A DNA stretch of 64,000 bases from Echinarachnius parma (GCA_037951105.1 JBAMJV010008492.1:1-64000); one strand, 5' to 3'; shown: positions 36,228 to 49,893, numbered from the stretch's first letter. A program made the numbers and translations. Notes: generated from the sequence alone by a model not told the origin.

Positions 36228-37712
36228 TTTGTTTTGTGTGTTAAACGAGGTATTTATAAATACGTAGTAATGAATGTGGAATACTGTATAATCATATAAT
36301 GTGAATGTTTGTAGTTAAGGATATTATTGTTTATAGTGATAACTCACAGACCGGGGTGGGGTTGGGGTGGGGGGGGGGGGGGGGGAGGACGGGTTGCACC
36401 GGCTTCTCCTTCCTGTTTATTTTTTGTTAATTTTAGTGATATAATATGGAGTCTTAATTGTATTATTTGGATTAAAACTATATTTGCCTTTTGACAACGG
36501 GTTGTCCTTCCTTCAAGCTTTTGCTTTGCGGACAATTCCCATATTTCCAGTTTTATTGATCATTCTACAATATTATATTTTTGATTTTACTCCGTCATAT
36601 CTATGTTACAATGCAATATTAATTTTGTACTCGAATTCTTTGTAATTTTGATGTTTTTATATTATTGGAAATAAAATGAAATGAAATGAAAAAGAGGTTT
36701 TTAGATAGTTGTTGATTATCTCTCTATCTAGCCTAATCACTATTTCAACAAAACATCACATGCACAATATTTTATTTTAAATGGTTTAAACAAATGCATT
36801 TTTTGAAAGTGCCCTCTTTAGTTTAAACAGCTCTTTTTGAAGGATTACAGGCTTTTTACTTAGTCGTTTGTAATGTGTTTATTCCTTTTGAGCATGGTGG
36901 AGTTATAACTATTAGTTTGTAATATAATGGTGCAGGTTTTGGTTACTAAAATTCAGTTTGACTAAAAACTGTACTCTCTCTACCAGAACTCAACTATCCC
37001 TTTAATTCTCACGTTCAAAAACTAATTTATACATTCATTTTAAGTTTTCGCTGCGCGCTTTCGACAAGAATCTTGTCTACATGGCGATAGAAAGGTTTTA
37101 AAGTAAAGTAGGTCATTTATGTCGGGCGTTTTTTATTCATTTTTAGGATAAATCGATCTCTTTAGTTATCCTTCCTTCAGGAGTGTTAATTAAGTCAAGG
37201 CAATTATCCCTCAGAATTTGTCTCCTTCTTAGAGTAGTGCAACAAAAGAGCATAACAAATCAACCATGTCGAATTTGTTTACGCGCTCCTATTATGAATA
37301 TTTGTATATTCTTATATACTTAGAGGGGCTGCCATCTCAATGCGTACTTTAATTTCTTGAAATGGTTTACTGAACATCCTTTCAAAATGAGAGAACGTTA
37401 TTACATAATGATGGGGCCCTGGTATGCATGGGAAAAAGCCAAATCAAAGCTTATACGAATTAACAGGATTGGGACTTTTTATACCGACCCTTCTTTATAA
37501 CTTTCTAGTTATTAGCTGGGCTGCTACATTATTATTGAACAGTTTTGGCGCCAGACGGGCGCCAGACGCACAAAAGCTCGTTGGGTGTGCATGTGTGTTA
37601 GTGTGTTTGTGAAGGTTCAGACATTACACGGTTGACCGCATCTCGCCACACCCATGCCACACATACACATACACACATACACACACGCACACGCACACGC
37701 ACACGCACACGC

Positions 37713-37748
<36 letters not shown>

Positions 37749-37979
37749 GCACACATTTGAAATTGGTGTTTAAGAGGCCTGTAAAGTGTCAGATATGTCC
37801 GAATGATGTGTGAAAGTTTCATTGAAAAAGAACACTGCTTTCCTGGTTAAAAAGGCGAAAATATGCGTCAGCTTTTACAACGGACGTTTATGAGGTTTAT
37901 GACCGTTTGTTAACGCTTTTGAGCTGAATGATAGATATCGTGATACTAAAGGGGCATTTGAAAAAATCTAACCCTATTT

Positions 37980-38021
37980 CATAGGCGCCGGAAGTGGGGG
38001 GGGGGGGGGGGGGGGGCAGGG

Positions 38022-38060
<39 letters not shown>

Positions 38061-38786
38061 AAGAGTGGGAAAGAAAAGATAGCATGTATGAGCTTGTGTA
38101 ACTTGCGTATGGTCTGGGGTGAGTACTTTTTCTGTGGGCCACGTATTTCCCGTCTAGGCTGGCATTTCTCTGGCTGCTTGTGTGACGTGCACCAAATTGC
38201 AGAAAATCCAGAAAAATTTCCAGAAAATCTTCCCCGTGGGAGGGGGATACCCCCTCCCAAACCCTTCACCTCTGGCTCTGCCCCAGCCCTCGGTCGCTTA
38301 GCTCCCTCGGGACTCATTCTTGGCTGTAGGCTATGTTATTGGATCATACATAATGTAGCATATGGTTTATGTTTGAACTGTGTATGACACTAAATACAAC
38401 ATTTGTGTGTGTTGGGGTGGATATTCATTAGTGTGTCATTTATTTTCTTCGTGAAAAATATATTTCAAATTTCTGGTCGATCAAATCATAACACGCTTTC
38501 CTAGGTACAGTTAATCTTAATCCCGAATTTCCTATCTAGGTATGCACCAGATTGCACAATTTCAAGTCCAAAAATGCAAAAGCTCTCTACCGTGGGAGGG
38601 GGGCACCCCTCCCACACCCTCCCCCCGCGCAGTCACTTCGCTCCCTTGCAATGTCTCACCCTCACCTCTGGCTCAAAGTTGGCAACCCTGTGAGTGTGAT
38701 TGCATGGGCATGAGCCCCTAGGAAAAAAATCGTGAGCCGCCTTAGGTCTTTGCCCCCCCAATCCAAAACTGCTTCCGGCGCGCCTG
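37980..38786 (+). mobile_element. Inner hAT-type copy forming the right end of unit C
   Basis: Same block as in A and B. Its G and C runs after GGCGCCGGAAGTGG are longer than in B, indicating homopolymer expansion or assembly uncertainty. Confidence 0.68.
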
Positions 38787-38794
38787 CCTTTACT

Positions 38795-40782
38795 AGCCAA
38801 GACAATACCAACCAGTTGCGAAAACGAATCAGATGTAAACACATGTACATATGAATACGGTAAATAACTTTCGTACACTATTATGTACCCGAAAGTCGCT
38901 ACCATCTCAGTGATGCATTATCAATTTCAATTCAAATTTAGCATCAATATCAATCAGGTTGTTGAAAATTCTCAAATTCCCTAACCAATATATATATATA
39001 TATACGTTTCAGGCAATTTTAAACGTTAAAAAAATTGTTCGCACGTTTACGTCGGCGCGCGCTTTTTTTGGCGCGTAACGCAAATGGATTGAAAATGTTA
39101 CTCTTTTTCACTCTTTTTCCATAGAAGGGCTTGCATCCACTCACTTCTTCGATTGACTGAAAATGTTTGGAAGAGTTGACCATTTCCTGGACTAATTTAT
39201 CTAAGAACTAATTAAGAATCTATCGCCTTAATATGTTCTAGAGTGCGTTGCATTTACACTGACGCACGAAATTAATCTGTTTTATAAAACGAGCTCAACC
39301 ACGGAATTGTTTATGATCGCAGGATTATATTTAACATGCTTGTCACAATTATGTTTAATTACTGACACTAACTCATCACTCGATCACGGACTCACTCACT
39401 CTGACTTTGACTGTGCACACATAGCTGCCGTGCCAGTCACATTCACTTGAGTCAGTCAATCGAATCAAAATTATCGCGAAATCGCAGTAAACTGTCGGTG
39501 AAAAGTGTATTTCCATTCCCTGAATTAAAAGTATCAGACGCGTATCATCGTATTTACGAAACTGCCTACATATTGTGTTTGATATAGAATATATATTTTA
39601 CAAAACAAAGCATTTCCGTCCTTTCCACGATCATTTTCGCAGTTTGTCGGCGGTACTAACAACAACAACAACAACAACACGTAAACAATCATTGTGACGT
39701 AACAACCGTGCCGTTGAAGTTGAAGTTTCTACATTCATATGCGATAGCGCGAATTAAAATACAACTCACGCGCAAATTTATTGGCAAACGTTATCAAAAC
39801 ATACTCATCTTTTTTCGGCCATAACTTCTTTAAATGCATGGATACCCCAACGTTGTCATATTTGGAAAGTATATGAGTTGTAGATATAAATTCATACTAC
39901 AGTTTGCTTTATCAGATGGTCTTACGTCGTCATTACGCACGTTAAAATTAGAAATTCAAATTTTGTTCGATTTTAATCTATCTCGTTTGGGAAGATGCTG
40001 CACTTTTGACGGTATATCGGTTGTTTTTCATTGTCTCTCTCTCCCAAATGTTATTATGATGTAGCTGAGATTATAATCTTAAACATTTATTGTAAAATTA
40101 TCTTTTTTGTGACACTATATTGACGGTTGATTGAAAATAATTTGTTCAAATCAACTTTCACTTCTTACATGCACGTGTAGCTCAGTAAGCGAGGATCAGA
40201 GAAAATATATTTGTTCGTATAACTTTAGATTCTGATACCCTTCTCAAGACTTCCACTTGATTTCCGGGGGCAGAATTTTGGATTTATCATAAGGGAATTT
40301 TCATCAATATGTAGCATGAAATAAATGTACTTTATCGATTTGCATTAGCATTTGGTATGGTTGAAGGTTCAATAAATTGACTCTATCATAACATTGGCAA
40401 ATATTGTTCGTGTCTCTCTTTTCAAAAAGCAAATAATATGTTTATACTTACAGTTGTTCATCTTTCTTATTTGCAATTGTTATAACTACACTTACCAAAT
40501 TTAAATAATCATTATAAATTCAATATGTGGACTATTGTTTAACACAATAGTGAGGATTTAAGAGTTAATGATATCGCAAGTAAAGCCTCAACATGTATTT
40601 ATGTAGTTAAACGCTAAATGACAAAGAGCGTTTATCAAACTTTGTTTTAGTAGTTACAGCTTCTGTGTTATCAGAAAGGATATTCTAATATGATTGAGGA
40701 GGGAAATCTCAGAGAGTGTGTTTGGATTCAGACTTGAAGCCGTTGGTGCAAGAGGGCGCTATCTACACGCCTTCAACCTTTA
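38795..40782. other. No gene recognised; simple repeats only
   Basis: A short (TA)n lies at about 38989-39004 and (AAC)n at about 39657-39677. GC-richer stretches near 39050 and 39650 are unremarkable. The frame at 39834-40064 has no recognisable domain. If a host gene exists in the window, an exon or promoter could lie here, but nothing supports it. Confidence 0.45.
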
Positions 40783-43700
40783 CTCTTTTTTTTTTTTTTT
40801 TTTTTATTTGATTCATTTATTATTGCAACTGATAAAACATAGTTGGCTTGATACAAATTAAAATACAATATAATATAATATACAAATATATGAAACACAA
40901 TTAAACAAAATTGAAAAGGCAAATAATATTAAATGAATAAATGAATCTTATATATAAAAAAACAAACATTTTTTTAAAGTACAAATACACCTCGAAAGAC
41001 CAGACAAGATAACCCAAACAAAATCAATCCCACGGGAACCCGGACGACCACAAGGCAGATCAGCCCGGGAACTCGGAAGAAAAAAAAATAGAAAGAAAAA
41101 AACCCAAAGGAACCATCCCGTGCGAGAAAATAATTTTTATTACCACAAAATTGAAGGAAAGAAACACGCATGAAAGCACCCACAAGTACAAGTGGCTAAA
41201 AGCGAACACCACTAGCATACGCAACATAGTTTCACATACTCACACACACACACACGCAAACTCACACACACACACACAGACCACAACCATAACGCAACTA
41301 CTCACACGCTCTCACAACATATCCATATCCACACACAAACACACACACACACACACGTATACACAAACTCATTCATCGAGCATGCACGAGTGTTCGCCCC
41401 ATATGGGTATGAACACTCCTGCATGCACAATCATCACTGTGGTAAACTTACTCGCACGAGGAAATTCCATCCTAAATTCCATCAAAAAAACCCGTCCAGA
41501 CCCCCAGCCCAACCCGTCAAGTGAAAACCAGGTGCCCATTGGATGAGTCATTTAGGTCGGGTCATTCCAAGATCCTTCGAAGTGTATAATTAAAAACTGT
41601 ACATCTACTACATTAAAACAACTATATTGTGTTACAGTTACCCTTATAGTTAAAATTGTAATTATAAAATGCATTATAAAATGCGTTATAAAATGCGTTC
41701 CTCATTTCTTCACATACTGAATTATACCAAAAATCTAACATTCATTCACTAGTGGTTGGTTGAAAGAAATTTAAGTGATTACAAATATGCATTTTCAACA
41801 TTTAAAAAGAATGGTATGTTTGTGAAAAAGTACACAACATTGACAGATTATTATATTATTGTAAATTGTACAGACACCAGGAAACAAAACTATTTTTGAA
41901 TCTGTTTGTTTTACATCTTGGCAAAGGAAAGGGTTTACTGTTACGTAATTCATATCTACTAGTATTCTCCCTTTTTTTCTGGTAAAAGGTTATGTAATTT
42001 GTGAGATGTATTCTGCATCTGAGTAAATAAACAGTGACACATATTTGCTCTACGATCTTTCAGGGTTTGTAAGCCAAAAACATTAATTGCGTCATTATAA
42101 TTTAAATCTGGATCAATTATTCGTAAAGCTCGTTTCTGAACAGATTCTAGCAAATCACTTTGTTCCTTGGTTAGGCCCCCATGGAAGACCTGGCAAGCGT
42201 ATTCTAGAACAGACCTAATACAGGTTGTATAATATTTGCACAAATCCTTTTTACACAAACCAGCCCTACGCAGTTGGACCAATAAATAAAGTAGTTTTAC
42301 AGCTTTGGAATAAATATCATTGACATGTGTATCCCAATTAAGTTTATCATTAATCCAGACTCCTAATAATTTTGCTTCATGAACTTGTTCTATAGATTCA
42401 TTATTCATAGTCAAATTTACATCGTACTCATTTTTTGTGAAATTAATAACCAATTGTTTAGTTTTCTTTTGATTAATGGTCATACAATTATCACTAGTCC
42501 ATTTAATCAACTCATTTAAAGACTCCTGGAGTAGTCCATTTTGACCTAATTTTAAAACATCATAAACAGTGGTATCATCAACATACTTAACTACAGGTAA
42601 AACTGGTTGGAGATCTGTTAACATGATTATAAACAATAGGGGTCCAAGCTTTGTGCCTTGAGGAACTCCTCCATTTACGAATGACCATTCGGATGTGGTA
42701 TCACCTAATTTCACTCTCTGTTTTCTATCACATAAAAGGGCATGTATCCAATTTACAATAACTCTATTTATACCCAAACTAACAAGTTTATCAATTATAA
42801 TTACATGATTAATTCTATCAAAAGCTTTAGAAAAATCTACTAATACAACCTGAAGTGCTTGCTTTTTAGAATCAGTTAAAAAATACCAGTTGTGACATAA
42901 ATCTATAAGAGCTAGTACCGTTGACGAACCAGGTATACTGCCAAATTGGCTTTTATCAATATGAGGTAAATATTCATTCCACAACCATTTATAAATAAAA
43001 TTCTCTAACAATTTAGCAAGTACAGGGGTCAAAGAGATGGGTCCTGTGCTGGTGGGTTGACTTTAGGAATGGTTACAACGTTTGCAGATTTCCAAATAGG
43101 AGGAACATATGCTTGAGCAATAGAGGCATACAAAATTGAACAAATAGGACCACTTAAAATATGGGGAAAATCTTTAAGAATCCATGATGGGATTTGATCT
43201 GGACCTGGAGACTTTTTGGTGTCAACAGATCTTAACTGTTTTCAACTTGATGAACTTGAATAATAAAATGGTCAGATATAAGGTTTAAAAAGTCTAAGTT
43301 TCTGTCATCATGATTCTCCGGTGGGTTCAACCGCGGTAGATCTGCAGACACTGATGCAAAAAAGGTATTGATCTTCTCCGCGAGTACTGACTTGTCCCCT
43401 TCTGCGATTTTTTCCGCTAGATTGTACAGTGGATCAAAGTTAGACTGTTGACCAGTTAGGGATTTAACTTCTTTCCACCAATTGCGAGATTGGTCGTTAT
43501 CCAGGCTGTCTACATGACTCTTGCAATGGCGCTTTCGAAGAGACTTCCTCATACGGTTCACTTTATTTCTTAAAATGCGATACAGTGACTTGTCGTTGAG
43601 GTAGGCTATTTGTCGTTCGCGAACAGCATCACGAAAGTTGTCTGTGACCCATGGTTTTTCAGTTTCAACGCGAGTAACTAATTTAGTGGGAAAATGCTTT

Positions 43701-44033
43701 TGAATCAGAGAATGCATTACATTTTCAAAAATATCATATTTTTCTTGACAGGGTTGCACCCTATAAAGGGGTGCCCAATTGATGTTTTCCAGTTCATTTG
43801 CGAACATTGCTTTACTATTTTGACTAAAAATTCTGACTTCTTGGGTCCATTTTCTGAGTTGCGATATCGTGTAAGAAGGCTTCGGCGAACAAACCACTAC
43901 TTGATGATCGGAAAGACCAAGAGCAGCATCAACTTTTGGCTCCTGGTAGTAGCTAGCCATGTTAGTGTAAATTAAATCCAATTTAGCATTTAGCCGAGTC
44001 GGTTTCTTAACTATTTGTTTAAGGTAATAATTA
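40783..44033 (-). mobile_element. 5'-truncated poly(A)-tailed LINE
   Basis: On the minus strand the element runs from within the endonuclease (about 44030) through the reverse transcriptase to a 3' UTR with a CA microsatellite (about 41237-41357). It ends in a ~23-base A tail (T run at 40784-40806) preceded by AATAAATGAATCAAAT-like sequence. A poly(A) tail separates it from the (AAATG)n- and (AAT)n-tailed LINEs in this window. Confidence 0.75.
41959..44030 (-). pseudogene. LINE endonuclease fragment and reverse transcriptase, frameshifted
   Basis: The reading begins inside the endonuclease (KQIVKKPTR, LDLIYTNM, GLSDHQVV) and continues to the linker. A frameshift near 43028-43042 separates the first part (43981-43232) from the reverse transcriptase (43032-41959): the expected DLRPISLTPVLAK-type junction is broken, reading PPAQDPSL then stop. 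Premature termination also occurs near 43232. The reverse transcriptase shows VDFSKAFDRINH, GVPQGTKLGPLLF and YVDDTT, with LLGVWINDKL downstream. It is a CR1-group LINE of a different lineage from the composite cargo. The N-terminal endonuclease is missing, so this is a typical 5'-truncated dead copy. Confidence 0.85.
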
Positions 44034-44044
44034 CTTTTTCTCTG

Positions 44045-45330
44045 AAAAAATGGTAAAACTGATATTAAAGAGATCTAGTAACATTGTCCAAATCCAGAAA
44101 ACTTACTTAGAAATCTAGTGGTTCTCTCATACCTTATAATATTCGTATTACCAATAGAAGTAGGGTGTTCAGAGTGATGACGTAGTGAGTTCGCTTTGCG
44201 CGAGTGTGTAGTAATCTGTGTGTGTCTTTCGATTACTACGTAAACTCCGTAGCCACACACAACTTCGCACTCAAATCAAGGAACAATGCGACGGCACCGC
44301 AATATCGTACTTTTCGGAAAACATCGCTAAAACTTCTCCTCCTCTCTCCTCTTTTCCGGGCTAGATCTTTCTTGAAAAAAATTATCCGAATATACCCGAT
44401 TGAAGCCGACACAGTGCCCTTCATGCCGATGTAACCTAAGTTTTTGTAGCTCAAAGAGAACTGACAAAAAAATGCCATGAAGTTTTAAAAGCTACGATTA
44501 CATCATTTTCCCGTAATCTGCACCCAACTTAGGTTAGTAAGTATGAAAATATAAAGTCTGCTTATTCCGAAAATGTATTGGTTGTCGATATTTTATCAAA
44601 TTTGAAGCCCGGAAAATACAATTAGTAAGGCCAGATTCTTTAAAAAATCGATCGAATTTGTTCTCCGCCGTGAGCTGGCTTTGAAAGGACCGCTCGGTTT
44701 GACATCGGACCTATGGGCAACTACATTTCTCACGTAGGGGTGTTAATGTTATCTATCGCGGAAGAAGCGAACATAGTTAAAAATTGTCCGCAAATCGAGG
44801 GTCTTTGACGTAATTTAATTGATTGGTAATCATAGAAATAATATCTTTAACTATATTTCAAAGCTCCGATGTAAAATAATGAAAAAAACAACCCCCAAAT
44901 AAAGTATAATTATTAACTAATGTCCAAGAAGTTATGGTACATTCCGGACCAACATTGTGTAAACAGTATGATTTTGACAGAATATTATCGAGTCAAACTC
45001 GGTATTTTTTTAGTTTGTGAATATTTTGTAGGACTAAGACATCAGGGTACGTATTACAATTGTAATCAAACTATTTTCCAATGTATGAACATCGCAAATA
45101 ATACGATTTTAGGGGCTAAAACTCGATAATAGTTTCGATTTTGACGTGATCCCCGTCTCGAAAATCCCAGTCCCGTACGTTCATTATTGTGTCGGTGAAT
45201 GTGAATGTGAATGTGAATGTGAATTTGTCGGCTATTTCTTCTTCTTCTTCGTTCAATAAAGTGTAGCTTTAGACTGGAATATTACGCATTTACTGGATAA
45301 TAAAGAAATGCTTAGGGCTTGAATATTTAT
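44045..45330. other. No gene recognised
   Basis: No domain-bearing frame. A (TGTGAA)n tract lies at about 45199-45224 and a short TTC run at about 45237-45250. Confidence 0.5.
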
Positions 45331-45334
45331 TTTT

Positions 45335-45683
45335 CTTGTCCTTGACAACGTGTCACCAGAGCAGTTCTTCTCGCGGGCGGAGTACCAATCCACAAGAGGT
45401 CACGCCTTCAAGCTTTTCCAGCCAAGATGTCGCTTAAATGTTAGACTAAATTTCTTTAGTCTCCGTATCATTAACGACTGGAATAGCCTACCTCAGGACA
45501 TTGTTATAGCACCATCTTTGGACATTTTTAAGAATGGATTGGACAAATTTTGGTGGAATGAAAGATTTAAATTACACTAATCCGTCTCAATGCGACCGCC
45601 CATCCATAGTCTAAATTTGTAGCAACACACCAACTTGTTTAAGACCGGAAGACCAACAGGACATCGACCTACCCTTCCGTACA

Positions 45684-45716
<33 letters not shown>

Positions 45717-45718
45717 AA
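45335..45718 (+). pseudogene. LINE 3' fragment (reverse transcriptase C-terminus)
   Basis: An open stretch of about 76 residues ending at 45580 carries TRGHAFKLFQPRC, NFFSLRIINDWNSLP and a LDKFW-like end. This is the C-terminal signature of CR1-type LINE proteins. A short 3' UTR and a (GAT)n tail at about 45686-45717 follow. Everything upstream of the C-terminus is missing, so it is a strongly 5'-truncated insertion. Confidence 0.75.
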
Positions 45719-47100
45719 TAAATCGTATGCAGAAAAAGTAAAGGGATTTGTAACTAAATAGTATACAAATAATGTCTTCCTTTTTTGGTGTTGCCATGGC
45801 CATGCTAGATTTGTCCATGTCGTAAGTTTGCGTCATGAATGTTGACTTTTGAAGTGTGTCAGTCACGCTGACTTGTAAACAAGTTGTGTATATTCTTCAA
45901 AATATGGTTTAGACAACTTGAGATGGGTTTTTTGTTTGTACTTTGTTCACAAAGTTTAGATCGCCTTTGTTATTTTTCTTATAAAAAATCAATTTGTTCT
46001 GATTTTATGAATCTTTAGATGTTGGACACTGAGCTGCGAACATGAAGATGATGAGGCAGAGCAGAGGAAATGTTAATCAGAAACAGTTATTTTTGATGCA
46101 ACACATAAGAGAGAGGACAAATCGACATGAAATAATAGTCTTGAAGGACAAGGCATCGAGGAGACATCCCATTGATCTGTCATGAAGAAAGATGATGCAT
46201 CTCCCCTCTTTTCATTTGATGGGAAACAACCAAAATATCAAAACAAATGTATTGCGATTTAATCAAGCATGTCAAAACACTTTCAACAAATAAACAATCT
46301 GTTATAAAAGTTCAGTAAAATAATTCTTAAGAATGATGAATATAAAACTAGATTTTGAAGGGGGGACAAATCAAAGCAACATTTGCAATTAAATAAGTAA
46401 AGAATTATGAAGTGAAACAAGAACAATTAAATATGCAACAGTGAATAAGAAAATGAACAAAAGAACAACCAATGAATCAAGGAAAACATTGACACAATCC
46501 TTGTAATTATTAAACATTAAAATAGATGTAACAAAAAGGTCATAAAAAGATGACGAAAACATGCATAAAGAAAAGGTGTTGCATTAAATTTGACGGTTTT
46601 ATATTATATAAGATGTCTGTTTGTGTGGGTTTCTTGTGTGTGTTCATGTGTCACTGCCACTATAAATAAGTATACTCCTGTGTGAATGTTGTTGAAGTCT
46701 GATAATCATAATTAAATTTAAGAAGACAAAACCGTTAGAAATATGAATGTTAGTTGAGACCAAACAATAACAGACAAACAATATAAAACAAAGAAAAACA
46801 ATTTAAATCAAGAAAAAAACAATATAGAACAAAAGAAATACATTCAAACCACTTGTTCTTGAGTCATATTAACTTGATTACCTGTTTGATATCCAAGAAG
46901 TAAAAGAAAAAATAATACATGATTTATAAACATTATTTTGTGTATGTTACGCAAAAACAATACAATACATTAACAAATCATAAAACAAAGAAAAACATAA
47001 GATGGGTAACTATTTAGTAATCAATTACATAATATACTTAAATCTATGATATTACTACTTGATTGGCAAAAACTGAGTGCATTTGGCCCATTCCATTCAT
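45719..47100. other. No gene recognised
   Basis: AT-rich, A-biased DNA without a domain-like frame or repeat structure. Confidence 0.5.
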
Positions 47101-47126
47101 GAGATATGAACATTTATGTTTATTAC

Positions 47127-47560
47127 GCATAAATTTGCATACATTTGCATATTTAATTATTAAACACTAAGATGAAGTAATATGAATTACAAATTCCTGT
47201 ATCCTGCAAGGATATGCACAAAATTTGTGAAAACTAGATTTCTGACTCGTTTAATTAAAGGGATATCACCGTTTTTCATAAAAAACTGCATAAATTTGCA
47301 TAAATTTGCATATTTAATTATTAACGCTAAGATCAAGTAATATGAATTACAAATTCCTGTATCTTGCAAGGATATGCATGAAATTTGTGAAAACTAGATT
47401 TCTGACTCATTAAATTCAAGAGATTTTCCATATAATTGAATAAATTTGCATAAATTTGCATATTTAAAATCTGATTAATAATGTCAAGTAAATATGAATC
47501 ACAATCTACTGTATCTTGAGGAGATATGTAGAAAATTTCATCGTTGTTGGATCCTGCATC
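47127..47560. repeat. Tandem repeat of about 155 bp, three units
   Basis: Units start near 47127, 47288 and 47440 (spacing about 160 then 151 bp). Each carries one or more AAATTTGCAT words followed by ATTTAATTATT, then AGTAATATGAATTACAA, a CTGTATCTTG block and AAATTTGTGAAAACTAG. The third unit is the most diverged. ATTTGCAT equals the POU octamer motif, which may be coincidence in AT-rich DNA. Confidence 0.7.
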
Positions 47561-47564
47561 ACAG

Positions 47565-48909
47565 AGATATTGATTAATATGTTTTAAACATACATGGTAA
47601 ATCTCTTACAAAGAGTACCATAATGGTGCCGTTTGTAAAACAATAGAAATAAAAGAAAAAGTCACGTGACCAATGTGAAAAATTTCCCTTAAAAATAATT
47701 CTTTAAAAAATTGTAACTCCGGAACGCTTTGGCCGATTTTCAAAATTTTAACTGTTTTATTCTTCTAAAATTACACTCTATCAACTTTTTGAGGAAATTA
47801 AGCCTCGGCTATATAAGAAAAAAATCACCTGAACACCCTAATAGAAGCATGAAAAGTTCTTTGCTTTTTCGAAATTGTATTTCGTTAAAAAGATATCAAC
47901 GATTGGAGTGTTCATACTTTATTTTTATTTTATTTTTATTTTCCGAAACACAAGTAAATACAAAATATTCGGAGGGATGGCCCATTCAGTGCCGTCTATG
48001 CAGACATTGCTGTTCCACCATGGGGTCCCTTAAAGGAGGGGGGAAATCCCGGCTTTGATACAGGTTTATAGCTTTAAACTGTGCCTTTATTGATATACCA
48101 CACTCTTTTTTTCAAAGAAATCCTTAAGGTGGGAAAAAAAGGGACATTTCATGCAACTTTTTTGCTTTATTACGCATCGGCGTTCCATGCTCCTGAAAAA
48201 GTCATTTATAGCAGAGCTGGAATGTGCGCACGTGTCACCCGATTCATGACATCACAGGCAGACCGCAACGCGGAGGAATGTACATGGTTTACATGCAGAG
48301 CCTATGACTTGCGAGTAAAACAAACTCGTTTTTGCTTGTAAATTGAGGCTTAACTGAAAGTGCTTAAGAATTGCTAAGAAATGAATTGTAGCAGGATGCA
48401 GCTACACATCTGAGTGTATATCGTCCATGATATAAACCTAAGCAAATGTTTGCAAATATTGAAACAAATGGAAATAATATCTCTCTGTCAAGGTGAGTAT
48501 TGCACTCAGCGTGTACGTCTATGACCGAGCTAAACTGCGATTGCCTGCATGTGACGTCACAAAGATGACGTCATTTTTTTTTCGCCCGGACTCAGTTTTT
48601 TTACGGGGGTTCCGAAAGTGATTTTACAAGTTGATTTTTTTTATTTTACCGGGTTTTCCCACGAGGAAAATTTGTTTGTATTAGTAATCTTCATGAAAAT
48701 CTACCTTAGATACAGTAAAACACAATTTTGAGTCAGTTTTCTTGTCACCATACCTTTAACAACACTATACTAACAATAATTAACAGTAATTAACTATATA
48801 ATCAAAAATGAATTTCAACAAACAATTAACCATTTACAGCAATTAACAATAACTAACAATGAATTTCAACAATTATTATGATTACAAGCTACAACTACGA
48901 GTGCAGCCT
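47565..48909. other. No gene recognised
   Basis: Contains short frames (for example 47729-48058) without recognisable domains. A GTCACGTGAC palindrome lies at about 47661-47670. Nothing else is supported. Confidence 0.45.
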
Positions 48910-48913
48910 TTAA

Positions 48914-49473
48914 AGGGATAGTTGAATTTTGGTAGAGAGGGCGCTACATACAATAATTTGTTTGTGAGATAATGGAAAACTGAGTGTCAAATCTGTAAGA
49001 GCATACAATTTTCATGGCAGAATAAACTTTATTTGCCAAAATCGGTTCAGAAACGGCTGAAATATCCATAAAAATTTGTAATATATGTGGGGCCCCTCAA
49101 GTATTCGATAATTTTGAACCAGCCGTTAAAATTCGTTTTAAAATTATTTCTCTTTTCAAAAAATGTTTCAAAGAGTTTTTTAGATAGTTGTTGATTATCT
49201 CTCTATTTAATCACTATTCCAACAAAACATCACATGTACAATATTTTATTTTAAATGGTTTAAACAAATGTATTTTTTGAAAACGCCCTCTTTAGTTTAA
49301 ATAGCTCCTTTTAATGATAACAGGCTTTTTGCTTAGTCGTTTGTAATTTTTGTATTCCTTTTGAGCATGGTTGAGTTATAATTATTAGTTTGTAATGTAA
49401 TGGTGCAGGTTTTGGTTACTAACATTCATTTTGACTAAAACTGTACTCTCTCTACCAGAACTCAACTATCCCT
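48914..49473. mobile_element. Intact TTAA-flanked MITE, 560 bp
   Basis: The inverted ends share AGGGATAGTTGA, a 2-3 base variable step and TGGTAGAGAG. TTAA flanks it at 48910-48913 and 49474-49477. An AGGGCGC motif and a TTTTGACTAAAACTGTACTC region lie near the ends. Its right half is the sequence fused to the LINE tail in units A, B and C. Non-autonomous, piggyBac- or Kolobok-type. Confidence 0.8.
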
Positions 49474-49893
49474 TTAAGTATCCACTGGCATGTTATAACT
49501 GTGTACAAAGTCATTACAATGAGTCTTCGCATATTGAATATCACTTTGCATTTTCGCTCATTACTTGGCCATATGTGATATTTATTTTAACGTTAAATGT
49601 GCACACATTACTCAGTGGACATACCATATCACAAAAATACACATTTTATCAACAATTCATCATGTTTTGTACTTGTCAACAAAATTACTAGATCCCTTAT
49701 TAGAAAGACTATTATAATTGTCTAAGGCAATTCGTATGACAGTATGTATGGAAAGAATGCGTTTCTCGAATCCTGCACTTAGTTTTCCCTTACCTCGCCA
49801 AAACAGTACTGTCCCTGTAATGTAAACGAGTATTTTTAAAATAACAACGCGTACTTGTCATACTTATGTTCCCATAATGCAATCTCATGTCGA

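Larger units (their letters stand above)
32579..38786 (+). mobile_element. Composite hAT-like unit carrying a LINE, copy C
   Basis: A 6208-bp unit in the same orientation as B and with the same termini. CCTTTACT flanks it perfectly at 32571-32578 and 38787-38794, a third distinct 8-mer. Relative to B it lacks about 335 bp between the first hAT-type end and the LINE 5' region (junction near 32799). The LINE, (AAATG)n tail, half MITE (36697-37001), CA microsatellite and inner hAT-type copy (37980-38786) follow as in A and B. It lacks the LINE frameshift found in A and B, so it represents a separate branch. Confidence 0.87.

Noticed and set aside
15337-38786. Three LINE copies as three separate retrotransposition events
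   Set aside because: The copies share an inactivating stop, the same 3' junction to a half MITE and identical outer termini far from the LINE ends.
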